DNA from: Auriscalpium vulgare
Taxonomy: Eukaryota > Basidiomycota > Agaricomycetes > Russulales > Auriscalpiaceae
Length of the DNA: 64,000 bases
Assembly: GCA_019915015.1 (NCBI GenBank)
Contig: JAHBBC010000007.1
Coordinates: 1,550,001 to 1,614,000 of the forward strand
Direction: 5' to 3'
The position numbers and the translations under genes are program-made. A model generated the notes under the pieces. That model worked only from the letters and a program-made list of their open reading frames with translations, was not told the origin of the DNA and made no database searches. Of this stretch, positions 11,835-23,366 are shown one piece after another; position 1 is the first letter of the stretch; the number at the start of each line of letters is the position of its first letter.

Positions 11835-13543
11835 CTATCGTCTGTAGCCAGCGTCGTCCTCGTCAGAGAATCTATCCAGAGCGGCCTCGACGTCGGTCAG
11901 CTCATCGCACGAACTGCTGTCGTCGGGGAGACATCGGCGAGAAGGAGTAGGCGGATTGACTGGGAGGACTGTTCCAGCGGAGACAAAGCGATTGGGGAGG
12001 TGTGGAGGCTTGTCTCGCTTCGTGAGAGCTGAGCCCACTCTTTCCTGACGTCCGAAGCTCCCGAGGGCAGTTCCCTTTTGAGCCAAGCGAGGCGGTGACC
12101 GTGTTCGTCGATGAGAAATTTCCGACAGAAATGAGCTTTTGAGTTCATAACGCTTTGACTGGAGCAAATGATCAGATACTCTCACGAACAATTCAAACTC
12201 GACTCACCGGCCCAGATCCACCATCGCTCTCGTCATCCGCATCGCCACCGCCGTCAGCTGCGTCGGTTCTCTTGACGAATTTTCGCATGAATTGAAGAAC
12301 AGACGGCCTGCTTGCTAGCGGAGTCGGAGGCGCACAGACAGGTCGGGCGGGTTCGTCGTCGTCGTCGTGAGTGAGATCAATCCATATGGGCCCGCCAGAG
12401 CCAGACGAGACTTCGGTATAGCTGATGTCCATGTCGCTCCCATCGTTGCCTTCGATAAGACTGATGTCCATGTCGAGGCTCCCGTCGCCGTCTTGCACAA
12501 CGCAGGTATCCTTCGCAACGGCAGGTACAACGCCGTCTCGCGTGACCTCGGCGACGTCCACATCCGTGTCGCTATCTTCGAGTGTGAGGTCGATGATGAC
12601 TGGACGGAGAGGGTTACTCCAGGGATTGACTTGGTCATTACGTTTCCTCGGAGGCACGAAGGTATTCGTTATCCTCTCGTGAAGTGGAGGACGTTCTGGT
12701 CGAGAGGTATGTTCTGAAACCCTTTGTGGAGTCTAATTGCCAGCACTCACGTTTCGCTGGTGACGGCGGACGCTGCCGTTTGGTCGGCGGTATGAACGAG
12801 TCATCCTCTTCTTGGTCTCGACCCCTTTTCTTGCTAGAGGAAGCAGCTGGCGGAGCCTGCCTACCATTGACTCCCATTAATTTGTACGGCGAAGGATATG
12901 GATATGTATGGGGCTCACGAAGTCTGGTTATGCGTCTCAATGGCAACCCGAAACAACGGGTCGTATGTGCGAGAGACCCATTGACGGACGGCGTCGAGCC
13001 CGCGCTCCATGTAAAGGGCTCCGATAGCCATCTCCATAGTGTCCGCAGCCACCTTGACGGTATCATGGGGAACCGTTGTCTTAATGATGACGGCTTCCTG
13101 GTTGTGTGCTACCACTTGCTTCCTGACATTGAGGACGGGCTGCAGGATAGAGCCCTTCCTGGCTGCCCGCCGATCTATCTTCTCCGCAAGAAGAGACAGA
13201 ACGAGATTTGTGACGAAGGGGGCTCTCACGTTCTGGGTGTGTGGATCAGCTCAAGGTTCGTACAAATTGCCACAGGAGGAAGGCATACCGTCATTAAACC
13301 GGGACTCGCGTGAGGATAGCGGTCATAAAGCTCGAGAGCAACGCAGAGATACATGACTGCGTCCCCGATGAACTCCAGGCGTTCACATTGTGCGTTGTTG
13401 TGACCGTGTCTGCGATTGAGGATGGCGGACCAAGTCTGTGCTTTGATGTTGGGTAGGCGTGCGTCGAAAGAGTCTTCGCTGATGGCGATGATGGCAGAGT
13501 TGAGAACCCTGCCCTGGTCTGGGTGTTTGTAGTAGTAGGACAT
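11835..13543 (-). CDS. RNase III-domain protein with long acidic tail and two SIM-like motifs
   Basis: Five exons, 13543-13289, 13232-12919, 12860-12751, 12713-12208 and 12158-11835, join in frame to 502 aa. The N-terminal ~190 residues form an RNase III domain with the signature CERLEFIGDAVMYL and second acidic motif ADTMEMAIGALY. The catalytic Glu, Asp, Asp and Glu positions all look intact, so dsRNA cleavage is possible. No dsRNA-binding, helicase or PAZ domain is present, so it is neither Dicer nor a standard Rnt1. The other ~300 residues look disordered and charged, with a basic patch (KKRGRDQEEDD then PPTKRQRPPSPAKR, nuclear-localisation-like). They carry two segments matching SUMO-interaction motifs followed by acid runs, VIIDLTLEDSD and IWIDLTHDDDDE. 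Nuclear location and SUMO binding are inferences. The start ATG at 13543 is followed by MSYYYKHPDQGRVL. Confidence 0.85.
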
Positions 13544-13762
13544 TGAGGCGAGTGCTGGAAGGGGCGGCGGGGAACTGGGCGTGAGGAACCAGCCGGTGCG
13601 GGGAAGCGCTCAGCTAAACGGCACGTGCCTTGACGAACATCACACGCGCCTTTTGTTTTTCGGTACGCGCCTCGAGCACAGCGGCAGACACGGGGATACA
13701 ATTGAAGGCGTACTCGTCTTCGCCACACCCTAGTATCCCTCGTCGTCTCTTCCCTTCTTACC

Positions 13763-16700
13763 ATGTCCTTTGCCCACTCGACAAGCGCGTACCCGGGCCT
13801 CCAGGCGTCCACAAGCTCATATGGCTTCTCTACTCGCCAAAACCCGCCGCCACCCAAGCCCGCGCCCTCGCTCGACCTTCCGGCATTGCAGAGCGCCAGT
13901 CGCGTCCTGCAGGAACAGTTCGTCAAAGACGCACAGACAATTCCGGACACATGCGAAATCCTCACAGGTGTGCCCCTCCTCGTGGCGTGTTGCATATGAA
14001 GCAGTTGAACAGCGCACCTTCGCAGCTCCACCGCAGTCTTCGGCATCGTACAGCGTATTTCCTGACGACTATCGTGTCCCGTTTCAAAAGAAGCGCATGA
14101 TCCCCATACCCGACAGCCTGTTTCAATACTACGACTGTACGCATCCATGTACTCCTGCGTAGCGTAGAGCTTACAATATCTGCAGCTACTGAGGTCGTCT
14201 CACATATGGGCATACTGTCAGAGCTTGAGCGTGCATGGATAGCAATAGACCACAAGCTCTTCCTGTGGGACTACGTGGACGGGTGCGCCACCATACCTGT
14301 CTCCTTTATTGCCTTTGCTGATATCTTCTGTTAGCCAGGAGCTCAGCTCCTTCATGGATCAACCCGACGTGATCACCCATGTAATTGTTGTAAAGCCCAA
14401 GCCCGGTGTCTTTGTCGACGAAATCAACCACCTCCTCGTCCTCTGTACTCCGCTCACTATAGTTCTCTTGGGCGTCTCCACTGTGGATGTTCCTGGGCCC
14501 AATCACCGCACTCGGAAAGAGATCAAGCTCTTTGCGACAGACATCTCTGTCTCCTGCGATGTAGAGATGGTCGACGTGACCGGTACCGATGACGGCCGCA
14601 TCTTCATGGCTGGCTCACAAGACGGCGGACTATACGAGCTGCACTACCAAGAGAAGGAAGGCTGGTTTGGCAGGAGAGTACAGCTGATCAACCACTCTGT
14701 TGCTGGCGTGCAGAGCTTTCTGCCTCGATTCACCTCAGGCAGCTCAGAAGGTGAGTCCGCCTTTCTTGATACAATGCACTTTGATTCGAACGCAATCATA
14801 GATCGCATCGTGGCTGTTGTCGCCGACCGGACGAGGAATATCATCTATACGCTGACATCGAACAGTGTCATTTCCTTATACGCTCCCACCCGCGACAAAA
14901 CCGTTCACCTTTACCAGAAACTTACCGGTCTGTACAGCAAAGCACAGGACAAAGCGCCCGGCTCTCCTGCACTGGCACCCGGCCGCTTTCAGATTGCTGC
15001 TCTACATGTCATCCCCGCAGACGAAACCCAAACGAGTCTCCAACTCATGGCTATCACAGCCAACGGCATCCGCCTATACTTCGCTGCGACGCCCTCGCCC
15101 GGCAGCTATTACTCCGGCAGCAGCAACGAAGCTCCTAGGGGGCATCGCTCCATAGTCCTCGTTCACGTACGTCTGCCGCCACCGAACCTTCTTCACCCAG
15201 ACGAGCAGTCGAATCCCTATCATCCCCGCGTTCCTGGCTACAACGGCCACGCACAACCCCCATCAAACCCTCGCCCGTATATCGTCTCCACTCTGGAAAA
15301 TTCAATATACTCAGCCGGCATGGTACTCGCGGCCCAACCCGGTGACGTTGAGGGAACGGACTTCCTGCTTTGCTTGTCACCCGATCTAACGCGTATTGGC
15401 ACGCTCGGTCAAGCTGTGATTCAACAAGTGCAGTATCCAGGCGCGCCTTACGGCGCTCCGTCCGGCGCGCAGCGCCCTCCGTTGACCGAACGTGCCGCGA
15501 TGCTGGCTATTCCTGGCCGCACTTGGGGCATGGCTGCAGTAGTCAGGCCCAAGACCCCTTATTCTGCCAACCCTGGGGCGCCCGTCCCTGCCGTCACAAA
15601 TGAGTTGGCGCTCCAATTTTCGGAATCTCCCCGGCAATTTATGGTTCTCACTAATGCTGGCGTGACCATTCTGGCCAAGCGGCGCGCTTTAGATTGGTTG
15701 CGAGACGTGATTGAAGAGGTGCAGGCGGAGGGCAACGTCCAGCCGATCGTTCAATTTCGTGACAGGTGCGTTGTTCTGTGGCTGTCTTGCCGATTGATGG
15801 CCTAAATGGGTCCGCAGCTTTGGTCGGGACCAGACTTGTGCGATGCTGCTCGCTTTAGCGAGTGGGAACACATTCCTCGACTTGGGTGACCAGTCGGGAA
15901 TTGGAACCATCACGACTATGAGTGCTGAGGTTGCCAATGTGGCGAAGCAGGCGTTCTACGACTGTGGCGAAAGGCCTATGTGGGCTGAGCGCATGGCATT
16001 CGGGACAGGTACGCAACTATATTTGTAACAGGATAACCTTATCTCACAAATTATAGGCGATGCTTCCGGGACAGCTTTATTCAGTGGCAGACGGCAAGGT
16101 TTCGCCTTGTACTTTGCGCGTTTGGTATGGCCGATATGGAAGACCAAGCTCATCAAACCAGGGTGCGTTCATATCGACAACTTGCTGCGCATGATTGACC
16201 GGCGTGGTAAAATAGCCCACTCGGACTGCACGTGACAAATATTCCGGAAGACACACTGTTCACGATTCAGAAGAACCTGTTTGCACTCAAGGAATTTCTG
16301 GAGAAGAACCCGCATTTGTTTCACTCCGCTACCGGCGACTATGCTGGAGCACGTGCAGCGCCTGCCAGTGATCAAGAGGCGTGGAAGGTTTGGGACATAG
16401 TATGGTGCCTATGTCCGTTAACGTTTACCTTTTTGGTTACACCAGGTCGAGCAAAGTTCCGTGGCACAATTGCAGGCCTTGCTAGCGCGAACAATTGAGG
16501 GCGCGGCCTTCTTCTTGCTCCTCAATGACCACCGTATTGGCGAGCTTATCGCTCAGTGGGTTGCTTGTATTGCGCCCGAAATCAGTTCGAAACACTAACT
16601 TGCGCCCGAAGGACCGACCCGGATACACAGAAGCTCATCACGGCCTTGACATTTGAGGAATTGGTCACTGGGCAAAATGGTGTAACAGCCTCAAGAGCCC

Positions 16701-18831
16701 TTGTGAACGTCGTGATTGACCAGCAAATCGGTCAGCAGATAGCGGTGAGCTTGTCGTCGAATTTTATCGCCCTTTTCGCTCATCCTAGTACAGGTCGACA
16801 CGATTAGCGATGTCCTGCAATCGCGCTGTGGTTCGTTCTGTAGCACGGATGACGTCATGCTTTACAAGGTATGGTTGTTTGATTGATTCAAATATGTCAT
16901 CATACCTCTTGTCCTATAGGCGAAGGAGAACATCCGGAGAGCGGTCGAGAGCCGAAACCCTGCGGAGCGCCAGAATCACCTTGGGGAATCTCTACGGTGT
17001 GTCATTACCTTGACTGAATTGCTGACGAAGTTAACACCTCCGATCAGCCTGTTCATGAAGGGGGCCCGCATCTTGGATTTTGAGAAGCTCCGAGAGGTTC
17101 TAGGCGAGTACCAACAGCTAGACTACGCGAAGGGCGCAGTCGAGCTTCCGTTGCACTGTGCCGAGACCGCGGACACCGATCGCCTAGGGCAAGAGTTTTG
17201 GCGCACGTCTGCCGTGCCTCCGACGTCCGAGAGCGCTTCGCAGTCGGTGGGCGCTGGTGCGGTTGTGCATGCCGGCAACGCGGCATGGGATCGGCGGGCA
17301 CGGTGCTACGACCTCGTGCTGGACTCGCTGCAGGTGTTCGAGGGCAAGGCAGCATCTCAGGGAGAGGGCGCTGAGCGGGTGCGAGCTCATGCGTACGAGC
17401 TGGCGTTTGCAAGCTCTGACGAGATGTTCCATTCGCGTCTGTACGACTGGCTTATCTCAAGAGGGCTTGCCGACGAGCTGCTCGAGGTGGGTGGTTGACA
17501 TGGTGTTAACGATTGGCGCTGCGGCAACTAATTCGTTGCATCGCTAGATGCGTCCGGCGTATCTCGAGGCTCACTTGCAACGGGAGCCGACGTCCGTCGA
17601 TAAGCTGCAGCTTCTGTGGCAGTTCTATGTGAAGGACGGTCAGCCGCTGAAGGCGGCGGAGGTACTTGGCGCACTTGCCGAGTCGGCGGAGTACGCACAT
17701 TTCTGTTGCACTATCTGCGGATTTGCGGCACTCATATCAGGTTTCACCAGGTTCCCGCTCCCACTGTCGCGTCGCATCGAATACCTGACTCTGGCGGTCG
17801 GAAACGCGAAGTCACATCCGGTGGCTGTCGGGGGGCGACCGCAATCCGCCATCGACTTCCTGACGGAGCTGGAGGAGAAGCTGGAAGTGTCGCAGGTGCA
17901 GCTGGAGATATACAACACGCTGGCGGCGCGGGCACAGGCGCCGACCGCTGACGACCCGGATTTCCGTGCGAAGGTCGAGCTGCTGGAGCGGGGGCTGTTC
18001 AGCGTGACGGAGGTGCGTGTGTTACATGATGCATCTGCAGAGCTGACGGCATGTGCGACAGCTGTATCAAGTCTATGCGGATCCGTACGATCTGCACACT
18101 ATCAAGCTGCTCATCCTGCACGTGTCGCAGCACCACGACGACAGGCTCGTGAACGACATCTGGACACGCGTCTTTGACGAGAGTGCGTCCCTCCCCCTCC
18201 CCCGCCCTCGTCGCCTGCGTGCTCACCGCCGTCTGCAGCTGTCCAAGGTGTTTCTCCGGCCGAGGCGGTCGATCGCATCCAGGGCACCGTCGTGCCTCTG
18301 GGGCAGCGCTTCTACCCGTCCGACGCTGCCTTTCCGTTCTGTACGTCCCTGATCGCCTCGATCGTCTCCGTGCTCTGATCGAACGTTCCCCGCCAGCCTT
18401 TGTCGCCACGCTGCTCGTCAACTACCAGCTCGCCCACGCCGACGTTGCCCCGCCAGGCTGGGTTCCGCGCATCCTCACCCAGTGCGGCGTCCCGTATGCC
18501 CACATTTGGCCCGCGCTCAACAAGATGTACGAGTCACAGGTGCGCTGCCACATGTCCGTCCTCTCCTTGTCTTCCTCGCTGATTCCGCCCACGCCGGCAG
18601 GTCCCGCCGTTTAATACGCAAACTGCCGTGCAGACGCTCTCCGGCGCGATCTGCGTCTTGCTGCAGGACTGGCTGGACGTCGCCAAGCGCTCCCCGACGG
18701 AGGTCCTCCCGGTCGACAAGATCGACACCAGCGTCGAGATGTATCTCCGGGAGCTCGCGCCCGGCGAGGAGCATCAGGCCACGCGAAGCGGGTACGAGCG
18801 GATACGACGGGAGCTGCGGCGCAACTGGTAG
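13763..18831 (+). CDS. NUP170: Nucleoporin of the Nup155/Nup157/Nup170 family
   Basis: A large scaffold nucleoporin of the inner ring of the nuclear pore. It has an N-terminal beta-propeller and a C-terminal alpha-solenoid, and contacts membrane and Nup53/Nup93-type partners. About 15 introns break it up; the protein is roughly 1,350 aa. The start is MSFAHSTSAYPGLQAST. Conserved blocks include VFPDDYRVPFQKKRMIP, AWIAIDHKLFLWDY (the classic first propeller blade), INHLLVLCTPLTIVLLGV, SGIGTITTMSAEVANVAKQAFYDCG, and the C-terminal helical blocks LYDWLISRGLADELLE, SRRIEYLTLAVGNAKS and VPYAHIWPALNKMYES. Some introns are placed only approximately. It ends 103 bp from the convergent RING-CH gene. 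Identification is firm; yeast has two paralogues, so the symbol is a family label. Confidence 0.92.
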
Positions 18832-18934
18832 GGGGCGTGTGCGCAATGTATATACACCTAGCCTCTCTACGGGCTGTAATATTGCACGTTTGCCGTAATC
18901 TACAACAAATATGGTACAGTGGTCACTCGCGCGC

Positions 18935-19927
18935 TCAACCGTTCACTTCCAGGATCGCGTCCTCGGCCCGAAGGAGCACGCGCTTTGAGACCGACTCTGT
19001 AAGCCGATACACCTTATACACCGCCCTAGAACATGAGGCGTGAGCGCCGCCAGTGCTCCTGAGACATCTTACTCACCTCGCGGCCCCGACCAGGAGCAGG
19101 ACGACGACCACGATCGCAGCGATGTCCCTGGAGTTGTTGTTGTTCCGCCTGCTCCGCCCGCCGCGGAAGCGAGCAATCCAGTGCACGGGGCCCAGGAGCG
19201 GCATGGAGAGCAGCATATGCACGAGTGATCCCGCGCCTACGATAGGCAGCCCGAGGACGAAGCGTTGAATGAAACGCCTGATGAGCCCTGGGGGCCCGCT
19301 TGGCGCCGGCGCATCGCCCGCTGCTGCGGACGCCGTGCGCGCGAGGAGCGCATCCGCGTCGAAGAGGCCGCCGGACTGGTCCTGGATGATGCGCAGGGCG
19401 GCGCGCACGAGCTCGCGGCCGACGTCGATGGGGTTCGTCCAGAAGGGCGCGAAGACGTAGTAGTCGGACGCGTAGTATGTGGAGGGCTCCTCAAAGACGG
19501 AGAGGAAGCGGGTGGTGAGGAACGAGGATGCAAAGACGAGGAGCGTGAAGAGGGTGCTGGAGACGAGGCCGATGACGACTGGAGGGTGTCAAAGACGCAG
19601 GCAGGGCAGACGGGCAGCGACGTACTGGGATTTGTGGCGATGCCGACGACCTTTGTGCGGGAGAAGCGGTAGCTGTAGTGGCACTGGGGGCAGGAGAAAA
19701 AGGCGGAGGCATTGGGGGACGAGTTGCGCCACCGCTGGAGGCACTTGACGTGGACATACTGTGGCGGGGGGCGGGGGGCAGGGTGAGCCGCAGCGTGGAC
19801 GGAAGGAAACAGGGCATACGCTGATGGAGCCCTTGCAGAGACAGGGCCTGATGAGCCTGCCGAGGGCCAAGTCGTCGCCGTCGAGACATATCCTGCACTG
19901 TTTGTCGTCCTTGGGGGCGTCTGCCAT
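18935..19927 (-). CDS. Membrane RING-CH (MARCH-type) E3 ubiquitin ligase
   Basis: Exons 19927-19820, 19758-19626, 19578-19077 and 19025-18935 sum to 834 nt and 277 aa. The N-terminal RINGv finger is complete: CRICLDGDD with CLCKGS, then YVHVKCLQRWRN and CPQCHYSYRF, giving the C4HC3 pattern of MARCH/Doa10-like ligases. At least three hydrophobic segments follow: one beginning IVIGLVSSTLFTLLVFASSF, one in FVLGLPIVGAGSLVHMLLSM, and one in IAAIVVVVLLLVGAA. The catalytic finger would face the cytosol from an internal membrane, marking membrane proteins for degradation. Two TM segments are only apparent after splicing, because intron 2 shifts the frame. A strongly biased longer frame over 19237-20646 on the same strand is not the gene. 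Confidence 0.88.
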
Positions 19928-20311
19928 GGCGGTCGGTGAGGGCCGGGGACCGGGGTGTGTGCGGCACGAGGGCGGCGGGCGGGGGGCGGGCGGCAGGCAC
20001 GTGCGGCGGGCGCCTTTCGGAGATGATCGCCAAGGGGACAACATTCCTCTTGCAGTTTCATGTGGACGCTAGCAGAGCAGGGACGGCTAACTGCATTGGT
20101 CGAGGGCACCGCCTTGGAGAGTACGGAGTATGTATGATGTAGCCTACGTGGCGCGCAACGGGGGGCATTATAAGGGACGGTAAAGAGTAGGGAAAAGGTA
20201 CGGTCAGTATAAGGAGGTCTAAGCAGAGTCCACAATAGGAAGTGGCAATTAGCCTTTGCAGCGAAATGAGAAAAAGAAGAGAAGCCGATGACGCAACGCC
20301 CGTGCAACCGA

Positions 20312-21130
20312 TCACAAATAGCACCGCGAGAACGAGCTCGGGGGCAGCGCAGCCGGCCAGTGCCCCTCCGTGATCGCCTTCTCCCACTCCCCCGCCTGGC
20401 TCCGGTACAGGTCCAGGCTCGCCCGCGCGTTCTCCATCTCCAGCCTCGCGTCAGCCCCTGCACACACACACACACAGCAAGGACACCCACCGGGTTCTGC
20501 GGGCCCTCCTGGCAGCGCCGGCGCAGCAGCATCCAGGTCAGCGTCGGCAGCCCGATCGGCGGGGGGTGCGGCCGGAGCGCGTTGCGAAACGGCTGATACA
20601 GCGCCACGTCGCGCGTATTCACCGCCGCGTGCGGAATGCCCAGCACTAGTTGCGCGCTGAGTTCAGACTTCGCGTATAGAAGCCGTCTAGACGCGCTTAC
20701 CCGAGAGGTCGTTCCAAAGCGAGTGTCCGACCAGAACCTTGTTCTTGATCAGGTTCGCGACGTACTGCTGGACGTCGCTGAACTTGCCCGCCTGGGCTGC
20801 AGCGGGCGTGAGCGGGGGCCGACGCGGGGACGGGGGTACGCACGGGAGGTGAGGTGGTGGGGCTCGATGCCGTTGACCTGGGTGCGATAGTCGGTGACCG
20901 GCATGGTGGGCGCCACATAACAGTCCAAAAGGGTGGTTCCTTGATAGTCTGTAATGGCGACGCGCCTGATATCGGCTGGTCAGATCGGGACGCGCTGCGC
21001 ATGCGGCCGACAGTCGCCCGCCTGAAACTCACGCCAGCATCGAGGTACCGCCGCCGGGGCCGACACCCACGTTGGTGCAGGACAGGGCGAGGATCTGGTC
21101 CGCGGAGGGGGGGCCGTACTTGGGAGGCAT
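20312..21130 (-). CDS. Rex4/REXO4-like protein with lost exonuclease residues
   Basis: Five exons, 21130-21033, 20965-20844, 20796-20701, 20645-20491 and 20437-20312, sum to 597 nt and 198 aa. The fold is that of RNA exonuclease 4 (DEDDh family): VGVGPGGGTSMLARVAITDY, the PVTDYRTQVNGI block, VLVGHSLWNDLS, and ENARASLDLYRS near the end. The Exo I motif, normally D-C-E, reads S-C-T here (ALSCTNVGVG). The Exo III Asp (normally E-D-A) is Asn (MENARASLDLY). Only the Exo II Asp in HSLWND is kept, so catalysis by the two-metal mechanism is unlikely although the frame is intact. Active relatives process rRNA. Here a non-catalytic role in RNA binding or ribosome assembly is inference. Intron 4 holds a short GT/AC repeat. 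Confidence 0.82.
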
Positions 21131-21872
21131 GGGGACGGGATTAATATATATAGCGTAGCGGGGGAGGCGGGGGACTGGGGTGGGTGGGTGGGTGGAATGG
21201 AGAGGACGGACGGGGCGGGCCCTATTTATGAGGAGGATGGCAACTCCGCATCGCGTCGCATTAAACGAGATCTGGACGGGGAACTGGACAGGGCTTCGCC
21301 TGGGTGGGCGGGAGAGAATATAATGAATAGAATATATTGACGTGGAATGGGATCGGGGGGTGCCGGGGCTGGGGATGCGCTTGCGAGAGTGTGACGGCGG
21401 GTGACAGAGCGGACAGCGAGCACGGCAAGGGCGAAGGCAGCGCGGGCGGCAGCGCAGGCGGCAGCGCAGGCGGCAGCGCAGGCGCAGGCGGGGAGCGCAC
21501 AAGTCGACATTGCACCAGGGACGGCGGCGGCCCGGGCGCAGGCGGGCGGGTTAGGCGTCAGCGGGCGGGCAATCGGATCTGTGCGTCCGCTGCTTCCCTT
21601 CTGCCCGTGACGCTGCGCCAGATCGACGCCCGCAGAACCCCCGCTCTGCGCGAAGCCCCCGCCCGGCGCCAGCCCCGTCCCCGCCGTCCCGCCCCACCGC
21701 CGGCCGCGCAGAGCACATCAGACGCCGCGAGCTGACGTCCCCTCGTCCAACGCCCGCACACTTTGCTGTCTACGTAACCACGGCCTTCTCGGCCACACGC
21801 CTTGCCACAGTCCCTGTCCCACTGTCCCTGTCCCCGAGAACCCCTTCGGCCTCCCCCGACCCTCTGACGTCC
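21131..21872. other. GC-rich intergenic region
   Basis: Between the Rex4-like start and the 3' end of the PPR-like gene lies very GC-rich sequence. It is open in several frames, but only as low-complexity Ala/Arg/Pro translations. A short tandem repeat lies inside at 21445-21480. I see no supported gene. Confidence 0.45.
21445..21480. repeat. 12-bp minisatellite, three perfect copies
   Basis: Three head-to-tail copies of GGCGGCAGCGCA, followed by a degenerate GGCGCAGGCGG. It sits upstream of the Rex4-like gene and keeps one reading frame open by chance. Confidence 0.85.
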
Positions 21873-23366
21873 TCACACCCCCCGCCCCCGCCCCCCCCGC
21901 CGCCGCCGCAGCAGCCCCTCCGCACCCAGTGCCACCCGCCCCCACCGCCGTCGCTCCCTGCCCTCCCCCGGCCGACCAGCGCCCCCCAGCACCTCCCTCT
22001 CCACCGCCCGCATCCGCCCCGACCGCTGCAGCGCCCGCCCCGCCGCCGCGATCTTCCGCACCAGCCCCGTCTGGCCCTCCCTCACCGCCAGCGCCAGCAG
22101 CCGCCGCCACACCTTCATTCCCACCACCCGCGCCCCCCACTGCCGCCTGAAGAACCTCATCAGGCAGTACCCCACCGTGCTCGCCCGCGGGGCGCCCTTC
22201 AGGTGTCCCAGAAGGAGGAACAATGTCGTGGCGTTCGGCCGCAGTTCCGGGGCGAGCAGCACACACGCGCTGTAGACGCGCAGCGCGCGGTAGTACGACT
22301 TGGTCCCGGCCGCGGCAGGCACAGGGCGGATATGCAGGTGCAGCAGCCGCAGGCCCAACCCCCGCGGGTCCGCCTTCAGGAAATGCACCGTCAGCTCCCG
22401 CGCCGCCGCCCCCTCCCCCATCCGCAGCAGCGCGTCCACCGACGCGTAGATCGCCCGCGGCGGCGGTCCCGTCGGCCCCGTCGCAGGCATCACGAGCTTC
22501 GCCTGCTGCCGCATGACCAGCCCGTACCGCGACAGGCTGCCCAGCCCCGGGTCCGCGTCGACCACCGCCTTGAGCATGCCGCTCACCCTGTGCTTCCGCC
22601 GCATCGCCCCGCGTTTTGTCGTCCCCAGGAGCTCTGCCCACACCGCGACCGGGATGCCGTCCCTCGCGAGCGGCGCCGCGAGCCAGTCGTCGTCGGGCTG
22701 CATCACGAGCGTCCACGCCTCGGGCCACCGCCCCTGGCGCACCAGGAACCGCGCCCGCAGCTGCCAGGTGCGCGCGTCGCCGCGTATGAGGGCGCGGCGC
22801 ATGTCGAGGAAGAGCCGCTGCGCCGTGCCGTAAGCGGCGTGCCGGATGGCCATCGCAAGCAGAAGATTGTACGACGCGGTGGACGTGTGTTCAGGCAGCG
22901 CGTCGTGTGTCGCGACGAGACGTGCGAGTGTTTCAGTAGAGGATGCCAGGGAGTTGAGAAGGAGCCTCTGGGAGAAGCTCTCTGCCGGGAGTCCACGTTC
23001 GGGAGTCCATGGAGGGTTGGTTTCGACGGGCCCTGCACGCACAGTGCGCAGGCGTAGGTTGGGCGGCGCGTCCGGCGCGTCCGCGAACGAATAAACGGGG
23101 CTCAGCGCGGGGTCGTCGTGTGCGAATACGTGATCGGGTAACCTCTCGGGACGAACGACGCCCGCGATGGAGGGCATGGGCAGACTTGAAATCTCCGAGT
23201 TTGAGAGATAGTGACGAGAACCCGACGCGCGTTTGCGAGGCCCATCCCGCCTCCGTGGCAGGACGGCCGTCTGTGCCTCGCCGCCCTGGGACGACAACGC
23301 GTGGACGCCAGCAAGGCGTCCGCTCGTGCTCGGGCGAGAGGCCTGGGACCTGACGGCGTGGCGCAT
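21873..23366 (-). CDS. PPR-like helical-repeat protein, probably mitochondrial
   Basis: A single open frame of about 497 aa from an ATG at 23366 (MRHAVRSQASRPSTSGRLAG). The first 60 residues are rich in Arg, Ser and Ala with few acids, as in mitochondrial presequences. The body shows helix-turn-helix repeats of about 35 residues with PPR-like spacing, for example TSTASYNLLLAMAIRHAAYGTAQ, RTWQLRARFLVRQGRWPEAW and SVDALLRMGEGAAARELTVH. PPR proteins bind organellar RNA and act in its processing or translation. No named orthologue is recognised. The C terminus is Arg/Gly-rich and the gene is extremely GC-rich, so long frames on other strands here are shadows. A final intron cannot be excluded. 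The frame is firm, the family call moderate. Confidence 0.65.
   Translation of the reverse strand: MRHAVRSQASRPSTSGRLAGVHALSSQGGEAQTAVLPRRRDGPRKRASGSRHYLSNSEISSLPMPSIAGVVRPERLPDHVFAHDDPALSPVYSFADAPDAPPNLRLRTVRAGPVETNPPWTPERGLPAESFSQRLLLNSLASSTETLARLVATHDALPEHTSTASYNLLLAMAIRHAAYGTAQRLFLDMRRALIRGDARTWQLRARFLVRQGRWPEAWTLVMQPDDDWLAAPLARDGIPVAVWAELLGTTKRGAMRRKHRVSGMLKAVVDADPGLGSLSRYGLVMRQQAKLVMPATGPTGPPPRAIYASVDALLRMGEGAAARELTVHFLKADPRGLGLRLLHLHIRPVPAAAGTKSYYRALRVYSACVLLAPELRPNATTLFLLLGHLKGAPRASTVGYCLMRFFRRQWGARVVGMKVWRRLLALAVREGQTGLVRKIAAAGRALQRSGRMRAVEREVLGGAGRPGEGRERRRWGRVALGAEGLLRRRRGGRGRGV

Noticed and set aside
20461..20478. CA/GT dinucleotide run
   Set aside because: A short microsatellite inside intron 4 of the Rex4-like gene, with no further structure.
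19237..20646. 469-codon minus-strand open frame
   Set aside because: It spans parts of two real genes (RING-CH and Rex4-like) plus their introns and the gap between them. Splicing and conserved motifs support the two separate genes.
21718..22728. 336-codon minus-strand open frame, Gly/Ala/Arg-rich
   Set aside because: It overlaps the PPR-like gene in another frame. Its composition is what GC-rich codons give out of frame, with no domain or plausible start.
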